A DNA stretch of 64,000 nucleotides from Zhaonella formicivorans (GCF_004353525.1 NZ_CP085524.1:2452142-2516141); one strand, 5' to 3'; shown: positions 35,602 through 44,212, counted from the first letter of the stretch. A program made the numbers and translations. Notes: a model not told the origin generated them from the sequence alone.

Positions 35602-35617
35602 AAGGAGGAGCTTTTTT
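35585..35617. terminator. Convergent bidirectional terminator
   Basis: AAAGCTCCTCC and GGAGGAGCTTT pair perfectly around GTTTAAAA with TTTTTT on the plus strand and AAAA before it. It serves the MFS gene on one strand and the GH18 gene, whose stop is at 35617, on the other. Confidence 0.92.
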
Positions 35618-36960
35618 CAGTTATTACTTTCTGCTATGGCTGACCAAACAGGTGCAGGAATTAGTCCTAGCCTCCACAGAGAAAATCCGGCCAACTTGTA
35701 TTTTTTCACCAATTCCAGTTTTCCCATGATGCTTAAATCGTTTTCATACCACACTTCATGCATAACTCCCTCGCTGTCCAAGTACCGCAGCCCGGGGGAG
35801 TATGCCTCCTCATCCCAAACGGGCGAACCTGAATCCACCGAAGTATTCACCTGCTCTAAATCCACAACTCTGCCTTTTCCGCCTACCGGCCAGTCATAGC
35901 CGTACAAGCCCAAACCCAGGATGATTTTTTCGCTAGCAACCTGGCTGGCAGCATAGCTGGCTACCCGCTCAACCCAACCCAGCGCCGCCACCGGTCCGGG
36001 TTCACCGCCGCTATAATGCTGGTCATAGGCCATCAGCACCAGGTAATCGACCGCTTCACCCAGCGCTTGATAATCGTATCCTTTCTGCCAGCTAAAATTG
36101 TCGTGGATTTTAGCCGGGACCGACAGGGAAAGCTTATAGCCTTCTGGACTGAGCCTATGGTGCAAACCTTTAACCAGCGCCGTATAGTTATCTCGGTCCT
36201 CAGCGCTAACCCCTTCGAAGTCAAGGTTAACCCCCTGATACTGCCTGTTTGCCAGAACCCCATAAACCGACTCGATAAAATTAGCCCGGGACTCTTCGCT
36301 GCTTAACAGTTCATGCAGGGTCTGTTTGTCGTTCTGGAAAATCACAGCGTAGACTGGAATTCCGTTCCCCCTGGCCAATTCATACCCTTGCGCAAAAAAT
36401 ACTTTTTCCTGCACGCTCCCATCGCCGCTCACAGTATAAGAGAACGGCAATACGGCACTAACCTTGTCCAGGTTATTTTGCAGCGACCCCAGAGATTGAT
36501 AGTCAACGTAAAATCCCCAGCTTTCCTTGGGTGATTTGTTTACCTGAGAATTGATATGTACAGCCTGGGTAGCTCCATCCCACACCACATGGGCTCCCAA
36601 AGCCTGGCTGATAAAACGCAGCGGCACCATAGTCCTTCCGTTAACCAGGCGGGACGGAACATCTACCTGGTAGCTCACTCCGTTGATCTTAGCATCGGGA
36701 GAGGCGATGGTGAGATGAATCCGCGTACTGCCCCGCTTGATCTCCACCCTTTGCAAGAATTCATTCCAGTTAACTTCTGCCCCCAAACGCTCAAAGACCG
36801 AGCGCAGCGGTACTAAAACCCGCCCGTCGACCAAAACAGGGTTTACCCCTAAGTCAACCTCCTGCCCGTCCAGGTATAAGCTGATTTCTTGGGCTGATGC
36901 CGGACCTGGCCACGCCATTAGTACAGCAATAGCTAAGACAAAAATAATTATTTTTTTCAA
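35617..36960 (-). CDS. GH18 family cell-wall protein with copper amine oxidase N domain
   Basis: A 447-residue exported protein: signal peptide (about 1-24, ending PASAQ), a copper-amine-oxidase-like N domain (about 30-138; VDGRVLVPLRSVFERLGAEV and NGRTMVPLRFISQALGA repeats) and a GH18 domain (about 148-445) with the catalytic GVNLDFEGV (E249), AYDQHY and a final W. This is the YaaH/YdhD/SleL plan, so N-acetylglucosaminidase or lytic activity on spore cortex or cell-wall peptidoglycan is likely. TTG start after AGAGGGGGA; the longer reading frame upstream lacks a signal peptide. It is the only minus-strand gene in the plus-strand block. Confidence 0.88.
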   Translation of the reverse strand: MKKIIIFVLAIAVLMAWPGPASAQEISLYLDGQEVDLGVNPVLVDGRVLVPLRSVFERLGAEVNWNEFLQRVEIKRGSTRIHLTIASPDAKINGVSYQVDVPSRLVNGRTMVPLRFISQALGAHVVWDGATQAVHINSQVNKSPKESWGFYVDYQSLGSLQNNLDKVSAVLPFSYTVSGDGSVQEKVFFAQGYELARGNGIPVYAVIFQNDKQTLHELLSSEESRANFIESVYGVLANRQYQGVNLDFEGVSAEDRDNYTALVKGLHHRLSPEGYKLSLSVPAKIHDNFSWQKGYDYQALGEAVDYLVLMAYDQHYSGGEPGPVAALGWVERVASYAASQVASEKIILGLGLYGYDWPVGGKGRVVDLEQVNTSVDSGSPVWDEEAYSPGLRYLDSEGVMHEVWYENDLSIMGKLELVKKYKLAGFSLWRLGLIPAPVWSAIAESNN

Positions 36961-37099
36961 ATGCAGTCCCCCTCTTCCTGCCATACAATCTAAAAAGCTA
37001 ACAAGCTGGTAAATGTCGATTTGCCAACCCTCCAGGTGAAATGTAATTACCCTTACACCGTATCTTAAGACGTTTCCCGTGCCATAAAAGTTCCCCATG

Positions 37100-37465
37100 C
37101 TAAATCTCGACGTCGTATGATGCCTATTTCAGCCCCACTTTAAAATCTAAAAGTAAGCAGAAATTTCTGTTTCGTCTAGTAAACAATAAAAAGAAGCAAA
37201 TATGAGTTCGAATGTATTATGGAGCGAGACAGGTTTCGCTCCAGGCTGGCGGACCGGCAGACCCAAACCGTCACACCAACAAACGAAAGAAATTAGAAGA
37301 AATTGTCCATTGGGATGGCTTTAAGAAGTGATTTAAAAGATTGCAGAGCCATCTTCTTGTTCTGAAAAAATTTATACCCCAAGTATAGTAAAACCGGCAG
37401 TAAAAGCAACTTTTTGCTTTTATTGCCGGCTTTAATTTTCAGGCAACAAAATTCCTTTCCAGTTA
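37100..37465. other. Intergenic stretch between GH18 and the sulfur operon
   Basis: No gene is seen. The stretch contains a segment (37207-37260) that weakly resembles one end of the 200-bp MITE-like element, including GTATTATGGAGC and a GGAGCGA...TCGCTCC hairpin, and a strong hairpin at 37394-37429. I see no riboswitch. Confidence 0.4.
37394..37434. terminator. Long hairpin before sulfur operon
   Basis: CCGGCAGTAAAAGCAA pairs with TTGCTTTTATTGCCGG over 16 positions with one G-T pair; CTTTAATTTT follows on the plus strand and TTTTAC on the minus strand. It separates the preceding gap from the promoter at 37466. Confidence 0.7.
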
Positions 37466-37494
37466 TTGACACCAGTTGAAGACTAGAGTATAAT
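37466..37494 (+). promoter_or_regulatory. Consensus promoter of the sulfur operon
   Basis: TTGACA (37466-37471), 17-bp spacer, TATAAT (37489-37494): a perfect match to both boxes on the plus strand, about 110 bp before the first gene. Confidence 0.88.
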
Positions 37495-37517
37495 CTGCTT
37501 AATAAATTATATAATTC

Positions 37518-37565
37518 TGATCGGTTTAGTTGGTTTTCCCGCTCTTTGGAAAAACCGTCCGATCA
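37518..37565 (+). promoter_or_regulatory. Nested inverted repeat in the sulfur operon leader
   Basis: TGATCGG (37518-37524) pairs with CCGATCA (37559-37565), and inside it GGTTTTCC pairs with GGAAAAACC. The structure would form in the first part of the leader RNA, or be an operator. It does not show SAM, T-box or other riboswitch motifs that I know. Confidence 0.5.
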
Positions 37566-37605
37566 TACGCATTAGGGCAAAACATTTTATGGAGGGAGGA
37601 ACAAT

Positions 37606-38658
37606 ATGAAACTAATCATTAACGGAGAAAGCAAGGAGGTCCGTAACGAAATCACTGTTCAGGAATTGCTTGAAATTGAGAAGGTTGAAATGCCGCAGTA
37701 TGTTTCAGTACAGTTAAATGAAGAATTTGTGCGCAGCGATGCTTTTTCCGTCACCAGACTGCGGGATGGCGACCGAGTTGATTTTATGTACTTTATGGGT
37801 GGAGGCAGCCACCCTGAGGAGGTGGCTGCAGTGACATTGACAGCGGATCAAGTGGAGCGCTACAGCCGACATATTATCTTGGAACAGGTAGGGCTAAAAG
37901 GCCAGCAGAAGCTGTTGGCCGGTAGCGTGCTTATTGTAGGAGCCGGAGGACTGGGTTCTCCCGCCGCCTATTATCTTGCTGCTGCCGGAGTGGGAAGGAT
38001 CGGAATTGTGGATTTTGACCGGGTGGATTTAAGCAACCTGCAAAGACAAATTGTCCATACCACTGCAGATGTTGGTCGGCTAAAGGCCGAATCCGCCGCC
38101 GAAAAACTGCGTGCTATCAACCCGGACGTGAAAGTGGAAGTTTATACTGAGCCTCTTTCCTCCAATAATGCAGTAGGAATCATCGCTCAGTACGATTTTG
38201 TCATTGACGGAACTGACAACTTCCCTGCCAAATTTCTGGTCAACGATGCTTGCTACTTTGCCCGTAAACCCTTTTCCCATGCCGGGATCTTACGTTTTGC
38301 AGGGCAAACCATCACTGTCCTGCCGGGAGAAACTACTTGCTACCGGTGTATCTTCCCTTCACCTCCGCCGCCCAATGCAGTTCCTTCCTGCGCTCAAGCC
38401 GGAGTACTTGGAGTTTTGGGCGGGGTTATGGGCACAATCCAGGCTACTGAAGCGCTGAAATATTTGCTGGGTACAGGGGACCTGCTGACCAACAGGCTGT
38501 TAACTTACGATGCACTGATTATGAGAACGAGGGAAATCAAAGTAAAACGCAGCGCGGACTGTCCCCTTTGCGGTGACCGTCCCACCATTACGGAGCTGCA
38601 GGATGAACAGCCAGTCTTTTGTACACTGAAAGGAACAACAGGTAATGCCAATGCTTAA
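37606..38658 (+). CDS. Ubiquitin-like sulfur carrier fused to E1-like activating enzyme
   Basis: A 350-residue fusion. Residues 1-67 form a ThiS/MoaD beta-grasp carrier that ends ...MYFMGGG (65-67), where free carriers end in GG. Residues 80-345 are a ThiF/MoeB/HesA E1-like enzyme: adenylate-binding VLIVGAGGLGSPAAYYLA, DLSNLQRQ, DGTDNFPAKFLVNDAC, and zinc cysteines CYRC and CPLC. E1 enzymes adenylate the carrier's terminal glycine before sulfur is added, but here that glycine is internal. The next gene encodes a JAMM protease that could cut after GG. AGGGAGGAACA precedes the ATG. The operon suggests thiocarboxylate-based cysteine or cofactor sulfur synthesis. Confidence 0.85.
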   Translation: MKLIINGESKEVRNEITVQELLEIEKVEMPQYVSVQLNEEFVRSDAFSVTRLRDGDRVDFMYFMGGGSHPEEVAAVTLTADQVERYSRHIILEQVGLKGQQKLLAGSVLIVGAGGLGSPAAYYLAAAGVGRIGIVDFDRVDLSNLQRQIVHTTADVGRLKAESAAEKLRAINPDVKVEVYTEPLSSNNAVGIIAQYDFVIDGTDNFPAKFLVNDACYFARKPFSHAGILRFAGQTITVLPGETTCYRCIFPSPPPPNAVPSCAQAGVLGVLGGVMGTIQATEALKYLLGTGDLLTNRLLTYDALIMRTREIKVKRSADCPLCGDRPTITELQDEQPVFCTLKGTTGNANA

Positions 38659-39073
38659 AATTCCTGAGGATATCTACCAGAGGCTCTTTAGAGAAGCCGT
38701 AAAGCATGCTCCCCTTGAAGCATGCGGTTTACTGGCTGGCAAAAACAATGTAGTTACTGAATTTTATCCCCTGACCAACGTGGACAAAAGTTCCGAACAT
38801 TTTTCCATGGATCCGGTCGAGCAGTTTGCAGCTGTCAGAGAAATGCGCCGGCACGGGTGGGAAATCGTGGCCATCTGGCACAGCCATCCCGCAACTCCGC
38901 CACGGATGTCCGAAGAAGACAAGAAACTGGCGTATATGCCCAATGTAAGCTATGCCATTCTTTCCCTGGCAGAAGAACATCGGGGTAAGCTGAGGGCCTT
39001 CAGGCGGGAAAACGGGGACTTTAGCGAACAACAAATAGAAATTATCAAACGGGGGAGGGAATTAAATGCATAA
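38645..39073 (+). CDS. JAMM/MPN+ metalloprotease (M67, Mec+-like)
   Basis: A 142-residue MPN+ isopeptidase. Zinc and catalytic residues of the JAMM motif are all present: E25 in APLEACGLLAG, H79-x-H81 (WHSHP), S89 and D92 with the H-x-H-x7-S-x2-D spacing. Bacterial relatives (Mec+) release cysteine from the carrier CysO or trim carriers with extended C-termini. Its start overlaps the carrier-E1 gene by 14 bp and its stop overlaps the reductase gene by 8 bp, so the three are translated together. Trimming the fused carrier, or releasing product from it, is inferred. Confidence 0.88.
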   Translation: MPMLKIPEDIYQRLFREAVKHAPLEACGLLAGKNNVVTEFYPLTNVDKSSEHFSMDPVEQFAAVREMRRHGWEIVAIWHSHPATPPRMSEEDKKLAYMPNVSYAILSLAEEHRGKLRAFRRENGDFSEQQIEIIKRGRELNA

Positions 39074-41432
39074 AACATATGCAATTCCACAATATGTTCT
39101 TGATGAAATAGAACAGCATGCCAAAGACGTAGAGCGCTATCTTTCCGGCCAACTGTCCAGTGACCTGTTTAAAGCCAGGCGGGTACCGCGGGGTATCTAT
39201 GAACAGCGGCAACATGGGCTGTACATGGTGAGGGTTAGGGTAGCGGGAGGATTTTTATGGTCGTCCCAGGCTAAAAAACTGGCGGAACTCAGCCGACGCT
39301 ATGCCAACGGCAGGGTCCATGTTACCACCAGGCAGGATATTCAGCTCCACGAAGTAAAAATCGAAGACACTTACCCCATTATGAAGGGCCTATTGGAAGT
39401 CGGACTGACTCCATTGGGTGGCGGCGGAAACACAGTACGCAACATCACCGCTTGCTCTCATGGGGGCCTGCTGCCGGGCGAAGTGTTTGACCCACAGCCA
39501 TATGCCGTGGCATTGACAAATTACTTATTGCCGTTCCAAAGTTCCTATAATCTGCCGAGAAAATTCAAGATTGCTTTTTCGGGCTGCGCCACTGATTGCT
39601 CGCTGGCCCAGGTAAACGATCTGGGCTTTTTAGCAAAAATCAGGAACGGACAAAAGGGTTTTGCCGTTTATGTGGGAGGCGGTATGGGCACGCGCTCCCG
39701 TGTGGCTGAACTATTCAAGGATTTTATCCCCGTTGAAGATCTCCTGCGGGTTGCGGAAGCTGTAAAAAGGGTCTTTCTTAGATACGGCGACCGCCGCAAT
39801 CCCCACCGGGCCAGGCTGCGTTTTGTGGTTGAACGTTTGGGCGTTGACAATTTTTTACATGAACTGGAACAGGAATTGCTTAAGGTAACCGCGGAGGGCA
39901 TACCCAACGCAGTCCCGGTGGAGCTGGCTGCAGAGCCGCTTCCGCCAGCAGCCCCGCCGGCTGATGTCCACATTGACGGGGATGCCTTTGAAAAGTGGCG
40001 GAAAATCGCTGTTAGGCCCCAGCGGCAGGAAGGTTTTTTCCTGGCTACGGTCCTTATCCAGCGCGGTGATTTAGCTGCTGACGACCTGCAACGGTTGGCA
40101 GAAGCTGCAGAACGCCATGCAGGTTCGCAACTCCGGACAGACCGCTTGCAAAACCTGCTTATACCTTATATTCCGGCAGCCCATTTAGCATCTCTTTACC
40201 ATGAGCTACAAAACCTTTCTCAGAACGTGACCGTCCCTCATCACGGCGAATCCCTGCTGGTGTCCTGCAAAGGGGCAGCCACTTGCCGTCTCGGCATCTG
40301 CCGCTCCCAGGACTTGAATGCGGCCATCAGCCAGGAAGCTTTGAAGGCGGGGCTTGACCGTTCAGTTTTCTCGGAAATCGAAATTCATACCAGCGGATGT
40401 CCCAACAACTGCGGGCAACATGCTATCGCCCCGCTGGGATTCTTCGGTGCAGCAAGGCGAAAAAATGGCCGCAGCTACCCGTGTTATACCATAGTGGCAG
40501 GAGGCCAGGCAGGAAAGGACGGTGCCACTCTCTCCCAAAATTTGGCTGAACTTCCTGCAAAACATATTCCGGCATTTACCGTGGAACTGCTCAAGGATTA
40601 CGCCAATAGCCAGCTGCGCCCGCAGGGCTTTCTCGCTTACTGGGAACAACGAGGCAGAGCTCTGGCCTTAGAGCTCACCGGGAAATACTCGGTAATCCCT
40701 GCTCCAGAGGAGGCACCTGACTTTTACAGAGATTTTGGGACAGAGGAAGATTTTTCTTTGGCCGGCAGGGGACCGGGCGAGTGCGGAGCCGGTATTTTTG
40801 AATTAATAGCTCAGGAACTGAAAAAAGCAGAAGCAGAGTTCTTGGACGCAAAGCAGCTTGTAAAAGAGACCTCGGAGCGTGCCCAAAAACTCCTCCATGC
40901 TGTTGTCCTGGCCGCCGGAGCCCTGCTGGTAACCAGAGGAATCGAACCGGGCAACCCGGATGTGGCCCTGAAAGAATTTGAGAGACATTTTATCGACCAG
41001 GGGTTAGCAGATAAAAAACATCTGGAGCTGTTGCTTTTAGCCCGTTCTGCGCTGCGTGGAAAAGCACAGCTGCTGCTGGATGAGGAAGCAAGGATCAGGG
41101 CTTTGTTAGATGAGGTGCAAGCTTTGTATGATTCCATGGACGCAGCTTTGAATTTCCCTGTCAAGTTGAAAGACCAAGCTGAGCAAAAAACATGTACTTT
41201 CAACAAACCGCCGGAGTTAAATTTGCGCGGCGTTAAGTGTCCTATGAACTTTGTCCGTGCCAAGATAGCTTTGGAGCAGCTGGAAGAAGGTCAGGTGCTG
41301 GAAGTGATACTGGATGAGGGCGAACCGATAAATAATGTGCCTGCCAGCTTCCGGTCCCAAGGTCAGGAAGTGATTTCCATTACACCAGAGGACGCTGACT
41401 CCTACAGGGTGAAAATTAGGCGCGTCAAATAG
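39066..41432 (+). CDS. Siroheme sulfite/nitrite reductase fused to TusA
   Basis: A 788-residue fusion. Residues 1-290 are the first ferredoxin-like plus siroheme half (HVTTRQDIQLHEV, NTVRNITAC, LPRKFKIAFSGC), residues 320-530 the second half with the Fe4S4-siroheme cysteines C401-x5-C407 and C445-x3-C449 (SGCPNNCG). Residues 575-700 are all-helical and unassigned. Residues 715-788 are a TusA sulfur-transfer domain with G-V-K-C725-P. The first half keeps C130, C174 and C178, more than usual. It would reduce sulfite (or nitrite) by six electrons; TusA fusion argues for sulfite and direct sulfide or persulfide hand-over. It overlaps the JAMM gene by 8 bp. Confidence 0.85.
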   Translation: MHKTYAIPQYVLDEIEQHAKDVERYLSGQLSSDLFKARRVPRGIYEQRQHGLYMVRVRVAGGFLWSSQAKKLAELSRRYANGRVHVTTRQDIQLHEVKIEDTYPIMKGLLEVGLTPLGGGGNTVRNITACSHGGLLPGEVFDPQPYAVALTNYLLPFQSSYNLPRKFKIAFSGCATDCSLAQVNDLGFLAKIRNGQKGFAVYVGGGMGTRSRVAELFKDFIPVEDLLRVAEAVKRVFLRYGDRRNPHRARLRFVVERLGVDNFLHELEQELLKVTAEGIPNAVPVELAAEPLPPAAPPADVHIDGDAFEKWRKIAVRPQRQEGFFLATVLIQRGDLAADDLQRLAEAAERHAGSQLRTDRLQNLLIPYIPAAHLASLYHELQNLSQNVTVPHHGESLLVSCKGAATCRLGICRSQDLNAAISQEALKAGLDRSVFSEIEIHTSGCPNNCGQHAIAPLGFFGAARRKNGRSYPCYTIVAGGQAGKDGATLSQNLAELPAKHIPAFTVELLKDYANSQLRPQGFLAYWEQRGRALALELTGKYSVIPAPEEAPDFYRDFGTEEDFSLAGRGPGECGAGIFELIAQELKKAEAEFLDAKQLVKETSERAQKLLHAVVLAAGALLVTRGIEPGNPDVALKEFERHFIDQGLADKKHLELLLLARSALRGKAQLLLDEEARIRALLDEVQALYDSMDAALNFPVKLKDQAEQKTCTFNKPPELNLRGVKCPMNFVRAKIALEQLEEGQVLEVILDEGEPINNVPASFRSQGQEVISITPEDADSYRVKIRRVK

Positions 41433-41508
41433 CTGATATTTTTTTAATTTCAATGCCTAGTTTGCCTATCGGTTAACCATAGTTAAGCTTGGACGGGGAG
41501 GTGAAACA

Positions 41509-41601
41509 ATGAAAATAACCTTGGACTGGTGGACGGTTTTGTTTGCTTTAGGGTTAATGGTACTGGTTAAGGCAGGGGTCTTAAGCTCCGTGCCCTGGTA
41601 A
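41509..41601 (+). CDS. 30-residue single-helix peptide before YeiH gene
   Basis: ATG at 41509 with GGGGAGGTGAAACA just before it, stop at 41599-41601. The peptide is MKITLDWWTVLFALGLMVLV plus a ten-residue tail ending SSVPW: one membrane helix preceded by D-W-W. Longer YeiH-family exporters often begin with a similar D-W-W-A-V helix, so this looks like that N-terminal piece encoded separately. It starts 41 bp before the exporter gene. Confidence 0.7.
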   Translation: MKITLDWWTVLFALGLMVLVKAGVLSSVPW

Positions 41602-41641
41602 AAACAAAAGCTCTCAAAATAATTGTAAAGGAGAGGGAACT

Positions 41642-42694
41642 ATGGCTGTCAGAGAACAAGATTTACGGGTTGGAAACCCTACCGGAGAAAATTTTGGGCG
41701 CTGGCTGCAGTATATCCCGGGGCTGCTGGCATTGCTGACGGTCGGATATGCAGGTAAAATTGCCGCCAAATATGTGCCCCACATGGAATACGTGCTGTTT
41801 GCAATTGCCTTCGGCATGATTATCAGCAATACTGTCGGCGTACCTAAACTTTTGGAGCCTGGCATTGCTACTTACGAATTTTGGTTGAAAGCCGGCATCG
41901 TCTTAATGGGGGCCAGGCTGGCGCTGCAAGATGTTTTTGCCATTGGGCTCAGCGGTGTTGGTTTGGTAATTGTGGAGATAGTGATTTCAATTGCAGCGGC
42001 CCGTTTCTTCGGCAGGTTGTTCGGGCTTTCGGAAAAGCTTAGAGACCTCATAGGAATCGGTGTCGGGATCTGCGGTGTCTCGGCTATCATGGGTGCCATG
42101 GGAGCTATTGATTCCAACGAAGAAGAATCAACTTATGCTATAGCTACCATCCTGATTTTCGGCGCGGCAATGGTATTTATTTACCCACTGCTCGCTAATT
42201 TCCTTGGGCTTTCTGATCAGTTTTTCGGCTATTGGGCCGGCTTGTCAATTGACAATACAGCAGAAGCTGTAGCTACAGGATTTGCTTTTTCGGAAGCAGC
42301 AGGTAACTATGCCACTACCGTCAAGATGATCCGGAATGCCCTGATGGGTGTCGTAATTCTGCTTTTTGCCTTGTCCTACGCACGCAAAGGGCTGACCGCA
42401 GAAGTGGAAAATAAAGGCCGTTTTCTTTGGGTGCGTTTTCCAAAGTTTCTAATCGGCTTCTTACTCTTTTCTGTCCTGGCCACCCTGGGCTTTTTTAGCA
42501 AAGAAAATATAACTGCCATTAAAAACCTGAGCAGCTGGGCCTTTTTGATGGCATTTGCCGGAGTAGGTTTTAGAGCCCGTTTTGCGGAAATGAGGGCGGG
42601 TATTAAACCATTCCTGGTCGGCCTTGGCGTCGAAACTGCCGTTTCCATGGCCACCTTTTTAATGCTGCTGCTTGCCGGACCATATATTTTCTGA
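41642..42694 (+). CDS. YeiH-family putative sulfate/anion exporter
   Basis: A 350-residue membrane protein with about ten helices. Signature stretches such as GIVLMGARLALQDVF, GIGVGICGVSAIMGAMGAI and GLSIDNTAEAVATGF are those of the YeiH/UPF0324 family, annotated as putative sulfate exporters. AAGGAGAGGGAAC precedes the ATG. As last gene after carrier-E1, JAMM and sulfite reductase it probably exports or balances a sulfur oxyanion such as sulfite, sulfate or a sulfonate. The substrate is not proven for the family. Confidence 0.88.
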   Translation: MAVREQDLRVGNPTGENFGRWLQYIPGLLALLTVGYAGKIAAKYVPHMEYVLFAIAFGMIISNTVGVPKLLEPGIATYEFWLKAGIVLMGARLALQDVFAIGLSGVGLVIVEIVISIAAARFFGRLFGLSEKLRDLIGIGVGICGVSAIMGAMGAIDSNEEESTYAIATILIFGAAMVFIYPLLANFLGLSDQFFGYWAGLSIDNTAEAVATGFAFSEAAGNYATTVKMIRNALMGVVILLFALSYARKGLTAEVENKGRFLWVRFPKFLIGFLLFSVLATLGFFSKENITAIKNLSSWAFLMAFAGVGFRARFAEMRAGIKPFLVGLGVETAVSMATFLMLLLAGPYIF

Positions 42695-42704
42695 GAACAG
42701 TGAA

Positions 42705-42724
42705 GGAGGGGAATGTCCCCCTCC
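42705..42724 (+). terminator. Hairpin after YeiH gene
   Basis: GGAGGGG (42705-42711) and CCCCTCC (42718-42724) form a GC-rich stem 10 bp past the stop. No T-run follows, so termination is uncertain; it abuts MITE-like copy B. Confidence 0.45.
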
Positions 42725-42727
42725 CAG

Positions 42728-42927
42728 ACCGTCGACAAACTGCTATCAGCCCGCATGCATTATGGAGCAGGACTGGTTTCCTCTAGGCCGGCAGCGGAAC
42801 TGAAGGTCAACGGCGTAGGAGCTTATTAATTGGGGACATTTCTCGGCAAAGGACAGCAACATGCATATGAGGTGTGTCCCCTGACCGCCTGTTCGAAATA
42901 ATACATGTGGGCTTTGTCTACAAGCTG
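42728..42927 (-). mobile_element. MITE-like 200-bp element, copy B
   Basis: This is the same 200-bp unit as at 25431-25630 but inverted: it begins ACCGTCGACAAAC and ends GTCTACAAGCTG. The two copies share long identical runs, including the TGTCCCCAATTAATAAGCTC stretch and the GGTCAGGGGACACACCTC stretch. No transposase is encoded. It lies directly after the YeiH terminator-like hairpin. Confidence 0.75.
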
Positions 42928-43139
42928 TAGCAATATGTTTCATAATGCCTAGAAATTCCAATCCTTTAGGAGCGGCAGAAGCCTAGTCGCACTTATGCGG
43001 TCGTTTATAAGGCTTGCATAGAGCCTGAAAAGTTTATGCGCTTTTGGCAATAGTCTTTGGAGCAGCGGACACAAGGGTTACATTTGCAAAGTAGCCTTAT
43101 TTGCTTAAAGAGATAAACAAGAATTGGCTAGCCCCGGTA
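42928..43139. other. Gap with no recognisable feature
   Basis: About 210 bp between MITE-like copy B and the stop of the next minus-strand gene. I see no ORF, repeat or clear hairpin in it. Confidence 0.4.
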
Positions 43140-44006
43140 TTACTGAAGCACAAAAGCCCGTTTTTCAGCATTCCAGATGTAGACTTCCTTGATCTTCTCT
43201 TTCTTGGTAATTTCATATTCACCGGCCAGATCACCTAAATTTTTGCTCCTGCCCTGGGTTCGAATACCGGTAACTTCAATCTTGCCTTCCGGGCGAAAAA
43301 CTATGGCTGCCTCCTCTTTGCGCATTAACCAGCTGGTTTGGTCTCCTTTCAACTGCCCCCCTTCCGGCCAGTATTCCTTGCGGTACCTGTCCCTTTCCCA
43401 GACTTTTTCCAGAGCTTCACCTTTAAAAATATATACCGACTTGGTCTTAACCTTGAAAAATGCCCCCGTCATCTCATCCAAGTATTCGTCGATTACCAGG
43501 GCTTTGTAGTCAAGTCCGGGAAGCCCGATTACCCCCACGTGAGTAACTGGCACCAGGTCAGTCAACGCTCCTATAAGCTCATACCCTTTGGCGCCTGGAG
43601 AGAAAACCGCCACCAATCCGTTGTCTTTACCTGCTGAAACGCTGATAACCAGCTCTTTCCCGGAAGCAGGGTGAATATCAACAAAGTTGAACTCATACCT
43701 TAAGCTGTTTAATTCCAGCCAGTGGGATAAATCCAAAGCCTTCAACGCAATTTCCAGGGCCTGTTGCCTTGCCCAAATTTTATCTCCTGCCGCTCCTTGT
43801 AAAATTTCCACAATCTTGTATTCCAGGCTGTTTCTGCTTCCCTGCTTTGGCACGATATATTTCCCCGAGGCCATAATAGCAGTAACATCTTTTTTACCGG
43901 CTCCCCACAAACTGTCTTCCCCTTTGTCGCGGAAAAGGTTCCACCCTATCGAAAGTTCAACAGCCAGCATAGCGGCAATAATAGTCAGTCCAAGAGTTTT
44001 TCTCAT
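43140..44006 (-). CDS. Secreted or membrane-anchored protein of unknown function
   Basis: I do not recognise this 288-residue protein. The ATG at 44006 has GGGGGAGGAAG directly upstream. An N-terminal signal-anchor (about residues 3-22) is followed by a soluble outside domain rich in alternating hydrophobic residues, with blocks such as KELVISVSAGKDNGLVAVFS, VTHVGVIGLPGLDYKALVID and a lysine/glutamate-rich end KKEKIKEVYIWNAEKRAFVL. It has no cysteines and no known catalytic motif. The gene stands alone between the MITE-like element and dnaB. Confidence 0.7.
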   Translation of the reverse strand: MRKTLGLTIIAAMLAVELSIGWNLFRDKGEDSLWGAGKKDVTAIMASGKYIVPKQGSRNSLEYKIVEILQGAAGDKIWARQQALEIALKALDLSHWLELNSLRYEFNFVDIHPASGKELVISVSAGKDNGLVAVFSPGAKGYELIGALTDLVPVTHVGVIGLPGLDYKALVIDEYLDEMTGAFFKVKTKSVYIFKGEALEKVWERDRYRKEYWPEGGQLKGDQTSWLMRKEEAAIVFRPEGKIEVTGIRTQGRSKNLGDLAGEYEITKKEKIKEVYIWNAEKRAFVLQ

Positions 44007-44168
44007 CTTCCTCCCCCTTTGAAATATTGTCAAATCCCATCGTCAAAATAATTGTAGTCGCCGCCGGGCTGCTATAGTACTAAAATCTGTTTTTTAACGT
44101 GCAGAATTCGGACAGCGGGAGCACCCTGATTAGAGCCGCCAGTTTCAAAGAAACGGCCTGCAGAGCGT

Positions 44169-44193
44169 TGTTAGTCCTTAGTCGTTAGTCCTT
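44169..44193. repeat. Short heptamer repeat run
   Basis: Three TTAGTCNT units (TTGTTAGTCCTTAGTCGTTA) lie just past the dnaB terminator, without the hairpin core. Confidence 0.6.
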
Positions 44194-44212
44194 TGTTACA
44201 TGCCTACTAAAA

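Noticed and set aside
37207-37260. Third copy of the MITE-like element
   Set aside because: Only about 45 bp resemble one end (GTATTATGGAGC and neighbours); identity is too low to call by eye.
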